Shown one piece after another: positions 51,385 to 60,765 of a stretch of 64,000 nucleotides of DNA. How positions within the stretch are numbered: position 1 is the first letter of the stretch; every line of letters begins with the position of its first letter. The notes beneath the pieces were generated by a model. That model saw only the letters and a program-made list of their open reading frames with translations, was not told the origin of the DNA and did no database searches. Source of the DNA: Ollibium composti (lineage in GTDB: Bacteria; Pseudomonadota; Alphaproteobacteria; Rhizobiales; Rhizobiaceae); assembly GCF_004801285.1 (NCBI RefSeq), contig NZ_SSNY01000006.1, positions 222,066 to 286,065 on the forward strand. The letters are read 5' to 3'. Position numbers and translations under genes: made by a program.

Positions 51385-51417
51385 AACGGGCCGGCTTTCA
51401 GCCGGCCCGTTTCGTTT
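51385..51417 (+). terminator. rho-independent terminator after leuC
   Basis: A 10-bp perfect stem ACGGGCCGGC / GCCGGCCCGT with a TTTCA loop is followed by TTCGTTT. Confidence 0.88.
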
Positions 51418-51557
51418 ACATCCGCCTTCTTGACGGTTTTCGGGCAAAATCGTTGCGAAACGGGACAGGGGCGGTTATACACGCCGCGATTTCCCTTACT
51501 GGTGGCCTTGTACCACCGCCCGCGCCGGGACGCGGGCGAACGAGAAGGATTTATCTG

Positions 51558-52250
51558 ATGGCCAACACCCTGCTCATGCCTAAGGCGACCGCCGTCTGGC
51601 TGGTCGACAACACCGCGCTCTCCTTCGACCAGATCGCGCAGTTCTGCTCGCTGCACCCGCTCGAGGTGAAGGCCATCGCCGATGGCGAATCGGCTCAAGG
51701 GATCAAGGGCATGGACCCGGTCATCACCGGCCAGCTCACTCGCGAGGAGATCGCGCGCGGCGAAAAGGACGGGGACTATCGCCTGAAACTTTCGGAGCCG
51801 AAGGTGCGCGTGCCCGAATCCAAGCGCAAGGGACCGCGCTACACGCCGCTGTCGAAGCGCCAGGACCGGCCGAACGCTATCCTGTGGCTGGTGCGCAACC
51901 ATCCCGAGCTGAAGGACGCGCAGATCTCGCGCCTCGTCGGCACCACCAAGTCGACCATCGAGCAGATCCGCGAGCGCAAGCACTGGAACGCCGCCAATCT
52001 GGTGCCGATGGACCCGGTGACGCTCGGCCTGTGCTCGCAGATCGACCTCGACCTCGAAGTGCAGCGCGCCTCGCGCGGCCGTGAGGCGCCGCAGCCGACC
52101 GGCGACACGCTGCTGCCGGCAGCACTCACCGAGCGCCTCACGCCCGAGCAGCCGAAGCCGCGTGACGAGGACGAGGAGCTCGACGCCAACGCCGTCTTCG
52201 CCAAGCTGTCGGCGCTGAAGTCGAAGGACGAGGACACCGACGAGGAATAA
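51558..52250 (+). CDS. trcR: cell-cycle transcriptional regulator TrcR (DUF1013)
   Basis: This 230-residue protein is the alphaproteobacterial DUF1013 family, now named TrcR after work on cell-cycle control. Features are the conserved N-terminus MANTLLMPKATAVWLVDNTAL, an HTH-like region around DAQISRLVGTTKSTIEQIRERKHW (residues ~125-148), and an acidic C-terminal tail (residues ~205-230). The open frame extends far upstream, but the ATG at 51558 is the conserved start. It stands alone between leuC and a convergent WYL regulator. Confidence 0.9.
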   Translation: MANTLLMPKATAVWLVDNTALSFDQIAQFCSLHPLEVKAIADGESAQGIKGMDPVITGQLTREEIARGEKDGDYRLKLSEPKVRVPESKRKGPRYTPLSKRQDRPNAILWLVRNHPELKDAQISRLVGTTKSTIEQIRERKHWNAANLVPMDPVTLGLCSQIDLDLEVQRASRGREAPQPTGDTLLPAALTERLTPEQPKPRDEDEELDANAVFAKLSALKSKDEDTDEE

Positions 52251-52268
52251 GCCGCCGGGCGGCTTACC

Positions 52269-52985
52269 TTACGCGCCCCTGGCGGTCGGGCTCATGCCGT
52301 AGGCTTCGCTGCGCTCGACCGCGCGGTAGAAGTCGGCGAGCTGCTTGCCGCGCTCCGGCTTGAAGATGCGGCCGGCGATGACGACCGCGCCGATGCGGTC
52401 GATGCGGAAGGCGCGGAAATCGCCGCGCATCTCGCACCAGGCGACCAGCGTCCACACCTTGCCCCAGAACCACAGGCCGAGCGGCCTTATATCGCGTTCC
52501 GAGCCGCGGCCGGCTTCGTCGCGGTAGTCGATGGTCAGCACCTGCCGCTTTTCCACAGCGCGCTCGATCAGGTCGATATTGGCGCGGTCGGTATCGCTGA
52601 CCACCCACATCGGTGTGTGGATCTCCGTGCGGGCGATGCGGTCCTTCTCGGCGTCCGGCAGCACGGCGCCGATCTTGACCAGCGCCTCGTCGGCCGCGCG
52701 TGCCATTGCCGCGCCGCCGAAGGCCCGCACCATGCGCGCGCCCGCCACAAGGGCGACAATCTCGTCACGCGTGAACATCAGTGGCGGAAGGTCGAACCCT
52801 TCCCTCATCATGTAGCCGACGCCCGCCTCGCCGTCGATCGGCACGCCGGTCGACTGCAGGTCCGCTATGTCGCGGTAGATGGTGCGTTCGGATACTTCCA
52901 GCCATGTCCCCAGTTTCTGCGCGGTGACCAGCCGGCCGCCGCGCAAATGCTGGACGATCTGGAAAAGCCTGTCGGCACGTCGCAT
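52269..52985 (-). CDS. YafY-type HTH-WYL transcriptional regulator
   Basis: The 238-residue regulator has an N-terminal winged HTH (residues ~1-55, RRADRLFQIVQHLRGG and SERTIYRDIADLQSTGVPI) and a WYL ligand-sensing domain (residues ~135-225, LTIDYRDEAG through FRIDRIGAV). Such proteins respond to small ligands or nucleic acids and often control neighbouring genes. A TCCTGACA-N6-TGTCAGGA palindrome lies about 160-180 bp upstream, and a second copy sits before the DUF1127/DJ-1 operon, making these its likely targets. Confidence 0.88.
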   Translation of the reverse strand: MRRADRLFQIVQHLRGGRLVTAQKLGTWLEVSERTIYRDIADLQSTGVPIDGEAGVGYMMREGFDLPPLMFTRDEIVALVAGARMVRAFGGAAMARAADEALVKIGAVLPDAEKDRIARTEIHTPMWVVSDTDRANIDLIERAVEKRQVLTIDYRDEAGRGSERDIRPLGLWFWGKVWTLVAWCEMRGDFRAFRIDRIGAVVIAGRIFKPERGKQLADFYRAVERSEAYGMSPTARGA

Positions 52986-53144
52986 CGTTCGTATCCCCGG
53001 TCCTTATGGTTCCAGCCATCGGCACCGGCATCGCCGGGCGGGCCTGATACCGCCGAAGCCGGCCGTGTTCAACCGAACCGCCCGACCCTTCATGACAAAC
53101 GTCCTTCCGGCCCCCTGCCCAAGGCGCGCTGTTATGGCATGGCG

Positions 53145-53168
53145 CTCCTGACAACATCGTGTCAGGAG
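53145..53168. promoter_or_regulatory. operator-like palindrome upstream of the WYL regulator
   Basis: CTCCTGACA-ACATCG-TGTCAGGAG is a perfect 9-bp inverted repeat with a 6-bp spacer. It overlaps the stop codon of the DJ-1-like gene and lies upstream of the WYL regulator on the minus strand. The same palindrome occurs at 54033-54056. Confidence 0.65.
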
Positions 53169-53752
53169 GCTTCGCCGTACTCCTTGCCGAACAGCGCGCG
53201 CATTTCGGCAAGTTGGGCCTGTTGTCCCGGCAGCAACGCGGCCAGGAATTCCAGTGCGAACGTGCCGGGCGCGGAGCCCGGCGCCGAGACGATGCGGCCG
53301 TCGGCAACCGCGTGCGGCACGTCGCGGTAGCGATCCCGCCCGGCATAGTCCGGCAGATGCTTGAGAATCCAGTCGCGTCCGTTGCTGGTGTGTTCGACGC
53401 CGTCGAACAGGCCGGCGCGCGCCAGCGCCAGCGTACCGCCGCAGATGCCGCCGACAAGCCCGCCACGTTGCGCGACGGCGTGCAGCAGCGGGGAAATGTC
53501 GGGCGCATCCGCGCTCGGCCATGTGTCGGAGCCGATGACCGCGACGGCGTCAAGTTCGGTATTCCCGGCGGGATCCAAGGAGCGCTCGCCGCTTAAGCGG
53601 AACCCGCCGATCGATGTCACCGGCTCGCCATCGGGCGTCAGCGCGACGGTCTTCAGGCCGAACCAGTCCGTGGCGGGACCCGACAGCAGGCCGAATTCCC
53701 AATCCGCGAAAGCGGGGATGAAAACGAAGCCGATCTTCTTCGGTTCTGACAA
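53162..53752 (-). CDS. DJ-1/PfpI family protein (class I glutamine amidotransferase-like)
   Basis: This 196-residue protein has the DJ-1/PfpI fold: IGFVFIPAFADWEF at the start and the nucleophile elbow GGICGGTLALARAGLF with C104. The second half fits the YoaZ/general PfpI subgroup. Activities in the family include glyoxalase-like deglycation, protease-like and hydratase reactions; none can be assigned. It follows the DUF1127 gene by 67 bp and shares its upstream palindrome, so it is probably controlled by the WYL regulator downstream. Confidence 0.85.
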   Translation of the reverse strand: MSEPKKIGFVFIPAFADWEFGLLSGPATDWFGLKTVALTPDGEPVTSIGGFRLSGERSLDPAGNTELDAVAVIGSDTWPSADAPDISPLLHAVAQRGGLVGGICGGTLALARAGLFDGVEHTSNGRDWILKHLPDYAGRDRYRDVPHAVADGRIVSAPGSAPGTFALEFLAALLPGQQAQLAEMRALFGKEYGEAS

Positions 53753-53819
53753 GCTGTCCTCCTGTTCGCTCGCCGGGGACTTTATCTGGGTTGCGGCGAG
53801 TGGTTTGCCAAGGTTTGAT

Positions 53820-53990
53820 CTAGCGGAAATTGCGGCGGAAGCGATCGTCGTCGCGATCGGGCCAGCCGATGTCTTTCTGGACGCTGAGCGGCAGGTTGCC
53901 GAGCAGGCGGCGCGTGCGGCTCTCGTTGCGCAGCGTGCGGACCTTGCCCAGATAGGTCCTCATACCGGAAAACAGCGTGCTCTCTTTCAT
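53820..53990 (-). CDS. DUF1127-like small protein
   Basis: This 56-residue basic protein resembles DUF1127: RTYLGKVRTLRNESRTRRLLGNLPLSVQKDIGW-type sequence (L..LP...KDIGWP) followed by an Arg/Asp-rich end. It is the first gene of a two-gene unit with the DJ-1-like gene, 42 bp downstream of a palindromic operator on its own strand. The role is unknown. Confidence 0.75.
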   Translation of the reverse strand: MKESTLFSGMRTYLGKVRTLRNESRTRRLLGNLPLSVQKDIGWPDRDDDRFRRNFR

Positions 53991-54032
53991 GACAACCTCC
54001 TGTCGATTCGATGGAGGCAGTATCGCACAAGG

Positions 54033-54056
54033 CTCCTGACAGCAGTCTGTCAGGAC
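54033..54056. promoter_or_regulatory. operator-like palindrome upstream of the DUF1127/DJ-1 unit
   Basis: CTCCTGACA-GCAGTC-TGTCAGGAC has an 8-bp perfect inverted core with the same 6-bp spacing as the site at 53145-53168. The conserved half-sites with different spacers indicate selection for a protein-binding site. Confidence 0.65.
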
Positions 54057-54090
54057 GGCACCGGGGCGAATGGAATTCTTCTGTGCGGCG

Positions 54091-55350
54091 TCAGCCGAAG
54101 CGCCGCGCCGCGTCGATGGCCAAGCCAAGGCCGACCGAGCCGAATCGGTCGGAACGGGACATGCGCGCCCGCTGGAAACGCGACGTGGCGGCCTTTTCCA
54201 CGGCGGGCACCTGGACGCCGCCACCGGTCAGGATCACGGTTTCGATCGCGTCGGCCTTCGTGCCGGCCTGGATCAGGGCATCGTCGATGGAAGCGCCGAT
54301 CCGATCGACGAGATCATGGCTCGCCGCTTCGAATTCGGCCCTGGCCACCGGCACTTCGAGCGCCAGGCCGGGTTCGCGCAGGGCGATGATCCCGGTGTCC
54401 GCGTCGGTGAGCGCGATCTTGGTCTTCTCCACTTCCGCGGCCAGGCGATGGCCGGAGCGGTGCCTGAGCAGGTGGGCGTAGCGCTCCAGTTTTTCCGGCT
54501 CGGCCGCCTCCCTGATCAGCATGCGGATGTCGTCGGCATTCCTGCGCGTATAGAGCGTATTGATGCGATGCCACGTAGCCATGTCGTTGAAGTACCAGAC
54601 CGGCAGCCTGCGCTTGCCGTCGGCGGTGGAGGAGCCGAGGCCGAAATGCGGCATCGCCTTGGCGATGTTGAGCTGCCGGTCGAAATCGGTGCCGCCGATG
54701 TGGACGCCGGTGGTGGAGAGGATGTCGTCGCGGCGGTCGGCACGCTTCGCGCGTTCGGGTGACAGCCTGAGCACGGAGAAGTCCGAAGTGCCGCCGCCGA
54801 TATCCACCACCAGTGCGAGCTGTTCCGCCTCTATCGCATTTTCGTGGCTCAGGGCCGCGGCGACGGGCTCGAACTGGAATTCGATGTGGCGAAAGCCTTC
54901 CATGCGTGCCGCCGCTTCGAGCTGCGCCTCGGCCTGCCGGTCGGCCTCGTCGTCCTCGTCGACGAAGCGCACGGGCCGGCCCAGCACGACCTTTTCGGGT
55001 GCCGCGCCTCTTTCGGCCTCCAGCCGGCCGCGCAGATGGCGCAGGAAGCGGCCGATGATCGCCTCGAAGCGCAGGCGCTCGCGCCCGACCTGCGTCGTAT
55101 CCTTCATCAGGCTGGTGCCGAGGATGGACTTCAGCGCGCGCATGAAGCGCCCTTCGGCGCCATCCATATATTCGAAGACGGCGGCGCGGCCGAAATAGGT
55201 CCTGCCGTCCTCGAGGCTGTAGAACAGCGCCGAGGGGATGGTCAGGTTCTCTCCCTCGAGCGGCACGAGAATAGGCGCGCCGCCCGGTTCGCACAGGCCG
55301 ACGGTGGAGTTGGTGGTGCCGAAATCGACACCACAGAAGGCTTCTGCCAT
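54091..55350 (-). CDS. Hsp70-family protein, YegD-like, without substrate-binding domain
   Basis: The 419-residue product is an actin-fold Hsp70 ATPase: phosphate 1 motif GVDFGTTNSTVG (residues 7-18), phosphate 2 VDIGGGTSDFSVL and adenosine motif ILTGGGVQVPAVE near the C-terminus. It lacks the beta-sandwich and lid of DnaK, as in E. coli YegD. A role as chaperone is therefore uncertain. It is transcribed toward the WYL/DJ-1 region and away from prpE, with 110 bp between. Confidence 0.88.
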   Translation of the reverse strand: MAEAFCGVDFGTTNSTVGLCEPGGAPILVPLEGENLTIPSALFYSLEDGRTYFGRAAVFEYMDGAEGRFMRALKSILGTSLMKDTTQVGRERLRFEAIIGRFLRHLRGRLEAERGAAPEKVVLGRPVRFVDEDDEADRQAEAQLEAAARMEGFRHIEFQFEPVAAALSHENAIEAEQLALVVDIGGGTSDFSVLRLSPERAKRADRRDDILSTTGVHIGGTDFDRQLNIAKAMPHFGLGSSTADGKRRLPVWYFNDMATWHRINTLYTRRNADDIRMLIREAAEPEKLERYAHLLRHRSGHRLAAEVEKTKIALTDADTGIIALREPGLALEVPVARAEFEAASHDLVDRIGASIDDALIQAGTKADAIETVILTGGGVQVPAVEKAATSRFQRARMSRSDRFGSVGLGLAIDAARRFG

Positions 55351-55460
55351 GGTCGGAAGCTCACAATGGACGGCGCATGGCCCTGCCGGTGCTGGGATGC
55401 GCTTTCTTGGGAAGCGGACGCTCTAGCCGACCATTGCCGGAAAGGGAAGACCGTTGCGGG

Positions 55461-57368
55461 TCAGACCCCGATGCCCCTGGCATGCAGGGCGACGCCGATC
55501 TCATCGAGGATCGCCGGATCGTCGATGGTCGCCGGCATCTTCCATTCCTCCTTGTCGGCGATCTTCTGCATCGTGCCGCGCAGCACCTTGCCGGAACGGG
55601 TCTTGGGCAGGCGCTTGATCGTCACCACCGTCTTGAAGGCGGCGACCGGGCCGATGCGCTCGCGCACCAGCGCGATCGCTTCCTTCTCGACCGCGGCGGT
55701 GTCGCGCGAAACGCCGGAGTTGAGCACGACGAAGCCGAGCGGCACCTGTCCCTTCAGCTCGTCGGCGACGCCGACCACGGCGCATTCCGCGACATCGGGG
55801 TGCTCGGCCAGCACCTCCTCCATGGCACCGGTGGAGAGGCGATGGCCGGCGACGTTGATGATGTCGTCGGTGCGGGCCATGACGAACAGGTAGCCGTCCT
55901 CGTCGAGGATGCCGGCGTCGGCGGTCTTGTAGTAGCCGGGGAACTCGTCGAGATAGGCTTGGCGGAAACGCTTGTCGGCGTGCCACAGCGTCGGCAGGCA
56001 GGCTGGCGGCAGCGGCAGCTTCAGCACCACGTTGCCGAGCGTGCCGGTCGGCACCTCATGGCCGGCGTCGTTGAGGATGCGGATGTCGTAACCCGGCATC
56101 GGTACGCCGGGTGAGCCGTGTTTGACCGGCAGCAGACCTAACCCCACCGGATTATGGGTGATCGGCGCACCGGTTTCGGTCTGCCACCAGTGGTCGATGA
56201 CCGGCACCTTCAGGTGCCGCTCCGCCCATTTGATCGTTTCCGGGTCTGCGCGCTCGCCGGCGAGAAACAGGGTGCGGAATTTCGACAGATCGTATTTCGG
56301 CAGGAAGGACGCCTGCGGGTCCTGGCCTTTGATGGCGCGGAAGGCGGTCGGCGCGGTGAACAGGGCGGCGACGCCGTGCTCGGCGATGACCCGCCAGAAG
56401 GCGCCCGCATCCGGCGTGCCGATGGGCTTGCCCTCGTACATGACGGTGGTGCAGCCGGCCAGAAGCGGCGCATAGACGATGTAGGAGTGGCCGACCACCC
56501 AGCCGACGTCGGAGGCCGCCCAGAACACTTCGCCCGGCTTCATGCCGAACTCGTTCTCCATCGACCAGTGGAGCATGACCATGTGGCCGCCATTGTCGCG
56601 CACGACGCCTTTCGGCTGGCCGGTGGTGCCGGAGGTGTAGAGGACGTAGAGCGGATCGGTCGCCTCGACATGCACGCAGTCCACCCATGCGCCGGCCGCC
56701 TTCTCGCGGGCCATTGCGTCGCCGAGGTCGACGTCGCGGCCAGGCATGAGGTCGCAGGTGAGCTGCTCGCGCTGCAGGACGAGGCAATGCTTCGGCTTGT
56801 GGCGGGCAAGCTCGATGGCGCCGTCGAGCAGCGGCTTGTAGGGCACGGTGCGGCCGGGCTCCAGCCCGCAGGAGGCTGAAACGATGACGCTGGGCTGGGC
56901 GTCGTCGATGCGGGTTGCCAGTTCGCGCGCGGCAAAACCGCCGAAGACCACGGAATGGATGGCGCCGAGCCGCGCGCAGGCGAGCATGCCGATGGCCGCC
57001 TCTGCCACCATCGGCATGTAGATGATGACGCGGTCGCCCTTGCGCACGCCGTGGTGCCACAGCACCTGCGCCAGCGCCACCACCTCGCGCTGAAGCTCCA
57101 GGAAGGTGTAGGTGCGCACCTTGCCGGTCATGGCGCTGTCGTGGATCAGCGCGAGCTGGTCCGCGCGGCCGCCCGCGACGTGGCGGTCGACGGCGTTGAA
57201 GCAGGTGTTGCAGACGCCGCCGGCGAACCAGCGGCCATAGATGCCGTCGGCCGCGTCGAACACCGTATCGAACGGCTGGTACCAGTCGATCCCCTTCGCC
57301 GCCTCGCGCCAGAAACCCTCCGGGTCGCGCTTCCAACTGTCGTAAACCTCATGATAGCGCGACGGCAT
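55461..57368 (-). CDS. prpE: propionyl-CoA synthetase PrpE
   Basis: This AMP-forming acyl-CoA synthetase activates propionate (and less well acetate). The 635-residue product has the ACS N-terminal domain (YHEVYDSWKRDPEGFWREAAKGIDWYQP), the PrpE-type block VVFGGFAARELATRIDDAQP, the ATP motif YTSGTTGQPKG, HWWQTETGAP and the acetylatable lysine K594 in PKTRSGK. The wording of these blocks favours PrpE over Acs. A GGGAGG ribosome site precedes the ATG. Methylcitrate or methylmalonyl genes are not nearby. Confidence 0.88.
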   Translation of the reverse strand: MPSRYHEVYDSWKRDPEGFWREAAKGIDWYQPFDTVFDAADGIYGRWFAGGVCNTCFNAVDRHVAGGRADQLALIHDSAMTGKVRTYTFLELQREVVALAQVLWHHGVRKGDRVIIYMPMVAEAAIGMLACARLGAIHSVVFGGFAARELATRIDDAQPSVIVSASCGLEPGRTVPYKPLLDGAIELARHKPKHCLVLQREQLTCDLMPGRDVDLGDAMAREKAAGAWVDCVHVEATDPLYVLYTSGTTGQPKGVVRDNGGHMVMLHWSMENEFGMKPGEVFWAASDVGWVVGHSYIVYAPLLAGCTTVMYEGKPIGTPDAGAFWRVIAEHGVAALFTAPTAFRAIKGQDPQASFLPKYDLSKFRTLFLAGERADPETIKWAERHLKVPVIDHWWQTETGAPITHNPVGLGLLPVKHGSPGVPMPGYDIRILNDAGHEVPTGTLGNVVLKLPLPPACLPTLWHADKRFRQAYLDEFPGYYKTADAGILDEDGYLFVMARTDDIINVAGHRLSTGAMEEVLAEHPDVAECAVVGVADELKGQVPLGFVVLNSGVSRDTAAVEKEAIALVRERIGPVAAFKTVVTIKRLPKTRSGKVLRGTMQKIADKEEWKMPATIDDPAILDEIGVALHARGIGV

Positions 57369-57539
57369 CTCTTTCCTCCCAAATGCTGCTTTCGTCCCAG
57401 CTTAGCGCCACGAGGGCGAAGGCGTCCATCTGACTATGGGCTGATGTTCCGGGCCTGGATGCCGTCGACGGCGGCCGCGTTCGTCCTTTGCCTGCCGCTG
57501 CCCCTCGACAAGTGTGCGGCTCCGTGACATGGGCGGCCT

Positions 57540-58898
57540 ATGAACAAGTCAAAGGCGGCCCGTCCCTCTCGCCCCTCGTCCGCTCCGGGCCTTGCCGCGC
57601 GCAAGGCGGCGGCGCGGCTGCTGGCGGCGGTCATCGACGCCCGTACCCCGCTCGACGGCATGACCGACGCCGAGCATGGCCATCCGCAATACCGGGCGCT
57701 CGACGGCCGTGATCGCGCGCTGGTGCGCGCCATCCTCGTCACGGCGCTGCGTCATCGGCGCACCATCGCGGCGCTGCTGGCGCGGCGGCTGGAAAAGCCG
57801 CTGCCGGCCAATGCCACTGCGCTGTCCCACATCCTGCATGTCGCGGCGGCGCAGATCCTGTTCCTCGACGTGCCCGACAGCGCCGCCGTCGATCTCGCCG
57901 TCACCCACGCCAAGGAGGACCCGCGCACGGCGCGCTTTTCCGGGCTGGTCAATGGCGTGCTGCGAGCGCTGGCGCGGGCAAAGGATGCGGAACTGACCGA
58001 GGCGCTGGCCACGACGGCCGACGCGCCGGACTGGTTCGCCGAGCGGCTGGCGGCGGCCTACGGGGACGAGACGGCCGGAAAGATCCTCGAAGCGCACCGG
58101 CACGAGGCGCCTGTCGATTTCACCGCCAAGGGCGATCCCGCGCCATGGGCTGAGCGGCTCGGCGGCATCGTCCTGCCGACCGGTTCGGTCCGCGTCGAGC
58201 GGCTCTCGGCATCCGTCCCCGAACTGCCCGGCTTCGAGGAAGGCGAATGGTGGGTGCAGGATGCCGCCGCCGCGCTGCCGGCGCGATTGCTCGGTGCCAT
58301 GCGCGGCATGCGCGTGGCCGATCTGTGCGCCGCGCCGGGCGGCAAAACCGCCCAGCTCGTGCTTGCCGGCGCCGAGGTCACCGCCATCGACACCTCGCGC
58401 AACAGGCTGGCGCGGCTGAGGCAGAATCTCGACCGGCTGAAGCTGAGCGCCGAGACGGTGCAGGCTGATCTTCTGGACTACCAGCCGCCGGCCCCGTTCG
58501 ACGCCGTGCTTCTGGACGCGCCCTGCTCCTCGACCGGCACGGTGCGCCGCCACCCCGACGTCCCGTGGACCAAGACGGCGGCCGACATCGCCAAGCTGGC
58601 GGACCTGCAAAGGCGCCTGCTGGAGCGCGCGGTGAGTTTCGTGCGGCCGGGCGGTATGGTGGTCTTTTCCAACTGTTCGCTCGATCCGCAAGAGGGCGAG
58701 GCGCTGCTTGCCGCCTTTCTTTCGGACCATGCCGGGATCGCGCTCGATCCGGTTCGGCCGGGCGAATTCGCCGGCATCGATCCGTTCCTGACCACCGAAG
58801 GCACCCTTCGCACCACGCCGGCCGACCTCGATCTCGGCCGGCCCGGCGTTTCCGGGCTGGATGGATTCTTCGCCGCGCGCCTTCGCATAAAGCGTTGA
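57540..58898 (+). CDS. rsmB: 16S rRNA m5C methyltransferase RsmB/NOP family
   Basis: RsmB methylates C967 of 16S rRNA. The 452-residue product has a NusB-like N-terminal domain (residues ~15-140) and a NOP/Sun SAM domain with DLCAAPGGKTAQL, the catalytic cysteine in DAPCSSTGTVRRHPD and the release cysteine in FSNCSLDPQEGE. Order rsmB-heparinase-purH is characteristic of alphaproteobacteria. The next gene begins 40 bp downstream. Confidence 0.92.
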   Translation: MNKSKAARPSRPSSAPGLAARKAAARLLAAVIDARTPLDGMTDAEHGHPQYRALDGRDRALVRAILVTALRHRRTIAALLARRLEKPLPANATALSHILHVAAAQILFLDVPDSAAVDLAVTHAKEDPRTARFSGLVNGVLRALARAKDAELTEALATTADAPDWFAERLAAAYGDETAGKILEAHRHEAPVDFTAKGDPAPWAERLGGIVLPTGSVRVERLSASVPELPGFEEGEWWVQDAAAALPARLLGAMRGMRVADLCAAPGGKTAQLVLAGAEVTAIDTSRNRLARLRQNLDRLKLSAETVQADLLDYQPPAPFDAVLLDAPCSSTGTVRRHPDVPWTKTAADIAKLADLQRRLLERAVSFVRPGGMVVFSNCSLDPQEGEALLAAFLSDHAGIALDPVRPGEFAGIDPFLTTEGTLRTTPADLDLGRPGVSGLDGFFAARLRIKR

Positions 58899-58938
58899 AT
58901 CATATAACCTTGTTTGTGGGCGAAAGAGTTTTGGAGGG

Positions 58939-60678
58939 ATGTTGGCGCTCGCAGCCGGCAACATGACGCGTCTGTGGGCGCTTGTCGCACGGGAATTCTG
59001 GCGCAAGACCCGCCGACGCATGCGCGTCGGGCCGGTTTTCCGTTGGCGTTATGCCGGGCGGACGCCCGAGCGCGTGCTGATCGCGCCGCCGGACCTCAGG
59101 CTCGCCGATCCGCAGATCGCCTCCGAGATCTATTACGGCCGCTATCCGCTGGCGGGGCATCTGGTCGAGACGGGCGGCCAGTCGCCGTTCCAGATGGAGG
59201 TGGCGAGCCGCGGCTGGGAAAAGTCGCTGCACGGCTTCCGCTGGCTGCGCCACATGCGCGCCGCCGGCACCGAGCTCGCCGCCGCCAATGCGCGTGCGCT
59301 GGTCACCGACTGGATCGCCATCCACGGCAGCCGCATGGGAGGCCCGGCCTGGGAGCCCGGCACGACGGCGAAGCGCATCATCGCCTGGCTGCAGCATTCC
59401 TCCGTGGTGCTGCAAGGGGCGGAATTTCCCTTCTATCGCGCCTTCCTGAAGTCGCTTGCCATGCAGATCCGCTACCTGCGCTCGGCCGCACCCGGCATGC
59501 CGGACGGCAAGGAACGCCTGCGCGCCCGCGTGGCGCTGGCTTTCGCGGCGCTTTCGCTGCCGGCGCCGGCCTCGGCGCTGCGCGCCGCCACGCGCCATCT
59601 GGCGGAAGAACTGGATCGCCAGATCCTGCCCGACGGCGGCCACATCTCGCGCAATCCGCTCGCCGTGCTGGAAATCCTGGCCGATCTCCTGCCGCTGCGC
59701 CAGACCTACGCCAACCAGGCCGAGCAGCCGCCCGCCGCCCTCATCGGCGCCATCGACCGCATGCTGCCGGCGCTGCGCTTCTTCCGTCACAGCGACGGCA
59801 GCCTCGCCCGCTTCAACGGCATGGGCGCCACCATCCATGACCGGATCGCCGCCATCCTGCGCCATGACGATACCGACGGCCAGCCGCTGCTGCACGCACC
59901 GCATTCCGGCTACGAGCGGCTCGCGGCGGGCGGCGTGACCGTCATCGCCGACACCGGCCCGCCGCCGCCGACCGAAGTGTCGGAAGCCGCGCATGCCGGG
60001 TGCCTGTCGTTCGAACTGTCGTCGGGGCGCCAGCACTACATCGTCAACGCCGGCGTCGACACCTACGGCGCGGCCGAGTTCCGTCCTCTGGCGCGCGCCA
60101 CGGCCACCCATTCCACCGCGACGGTCGAGGATACGTCGTCGGCCCGTTTCAGCCACTCTTCCCGCATCCGCGACCTGATCGGCACACCGTTGATCGCAGG
60201 GCCGGAGCATGTGGTGAGCCAGCGTCTCGACGCCGGAGGCCGGCAGGGCTTCGTCGCCAGCCATGACGGCTATGTCCGGCGCTTCGGCATCCTTCACGAA
60301 CGCGAGCTGACGCTTTCGGCCGACGGCGACCAGCTCGTCGGCCACGACCGCTTCCTGCGGCCGGACGGCAGGCCGATCCGCGACGACGGTGGCCACCGGG
60401 GCCATGACGCCATCGCCGTGCGTTTCCATATCCATCCCGATACCAGCCTGTTCCGCGACGGGCAGGACCGGCTGGTGCTGGCCGCCGAGGGAGCCGACGC
60501 CTTTGCCTTTGTGTGCGAGGACGTCGAACCCGAGATCGAGGAATCGATCTTCTTCGCCGGCCTCGGCGGCCCGCGTCGCAGCCGCCAGATCGTGCTCGCC
60601 TTCCGCGCTTCGGAATTGCCGGAGGTGCGCTGGCGGTTCGACCGGGTCGCCTTTGCCGGCCTACGCGAGCGCGGCTGA
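58939..60678 (+). CDS. heparinase II/III family protein
   Basis: The 579-residue product has an N-terminal alpha/alpha-toroid (residues ~60-330, with PFQMEVASRGWEKSLHGFRWLRHM and HISRNPLAVLEILADLLPLRQ) and a C-terminal beta-sandwich (residues ~350-570, GHDRFLRPDGR, AIAVRFHIHPD), as in polysaccharide lyase family 12/21-type proteins. No clear signal peptide is present. The alphaproteobacterial copy between rsmB and purH has no proven substrate. An ATG eight codons later is an alternative start. Confidence 0.85.
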   Translation: MLALAAGNMTRLWALVAREFWRKTRRRMRVGPVFRWRYAGRTPERVLIAPPDLRLADPQIASEIYYGRYPLAGHLVETGGQSPFQMEVASRGWEKSLHGFRWLRHMRAAGTELAAANARALVTDWIAIHGSRMGGPAWEPGTTAKRIIAWLQHSSVVLQGAEFPFYRAFLKSLAMQIRYLRSAAPGMPDGKERLRARVALAFAALSLPAPASALRAATRHLAEELDRQILPDGGHISRNPLAVLEILADLLPLRQTYANQAEQPPAALIGAIDRMLPALRFFRHSDGSLARFNGMGATIHDRIAAILRHDDTDGQPLLHAPHSGYERLAAGGVTVIADTGPPPPTEVSEAAHAGCLSFELSSGRQHYIVNAGVDTYGAAEFRPLARATATHSTATVEDTSSARFSHSSRIRDLIGTPLIAGPEHVVSQRLDAGGRQGFVASHDGYVRRFGILHERELTLSADGDQLVGHDRFLRPDGRPIRDDGGHRGHDAIAVRFHIHPDTSLFRDGQDRLVLAAEGADAFAFVCEDVEPEIEESIFFAGLGGPRRSRQIVLAFRASELPEVRWRFDRVAFAGLRERG

Positions 60679-60765
60679 TCGCTATCCGTCAGCTTGGGCG
60701 TTTGAATTATGGCTCCCATGTGCTACGGCGCGGCCCTGCTCCCATCGCTCCGGAAAGGCCCTGCC

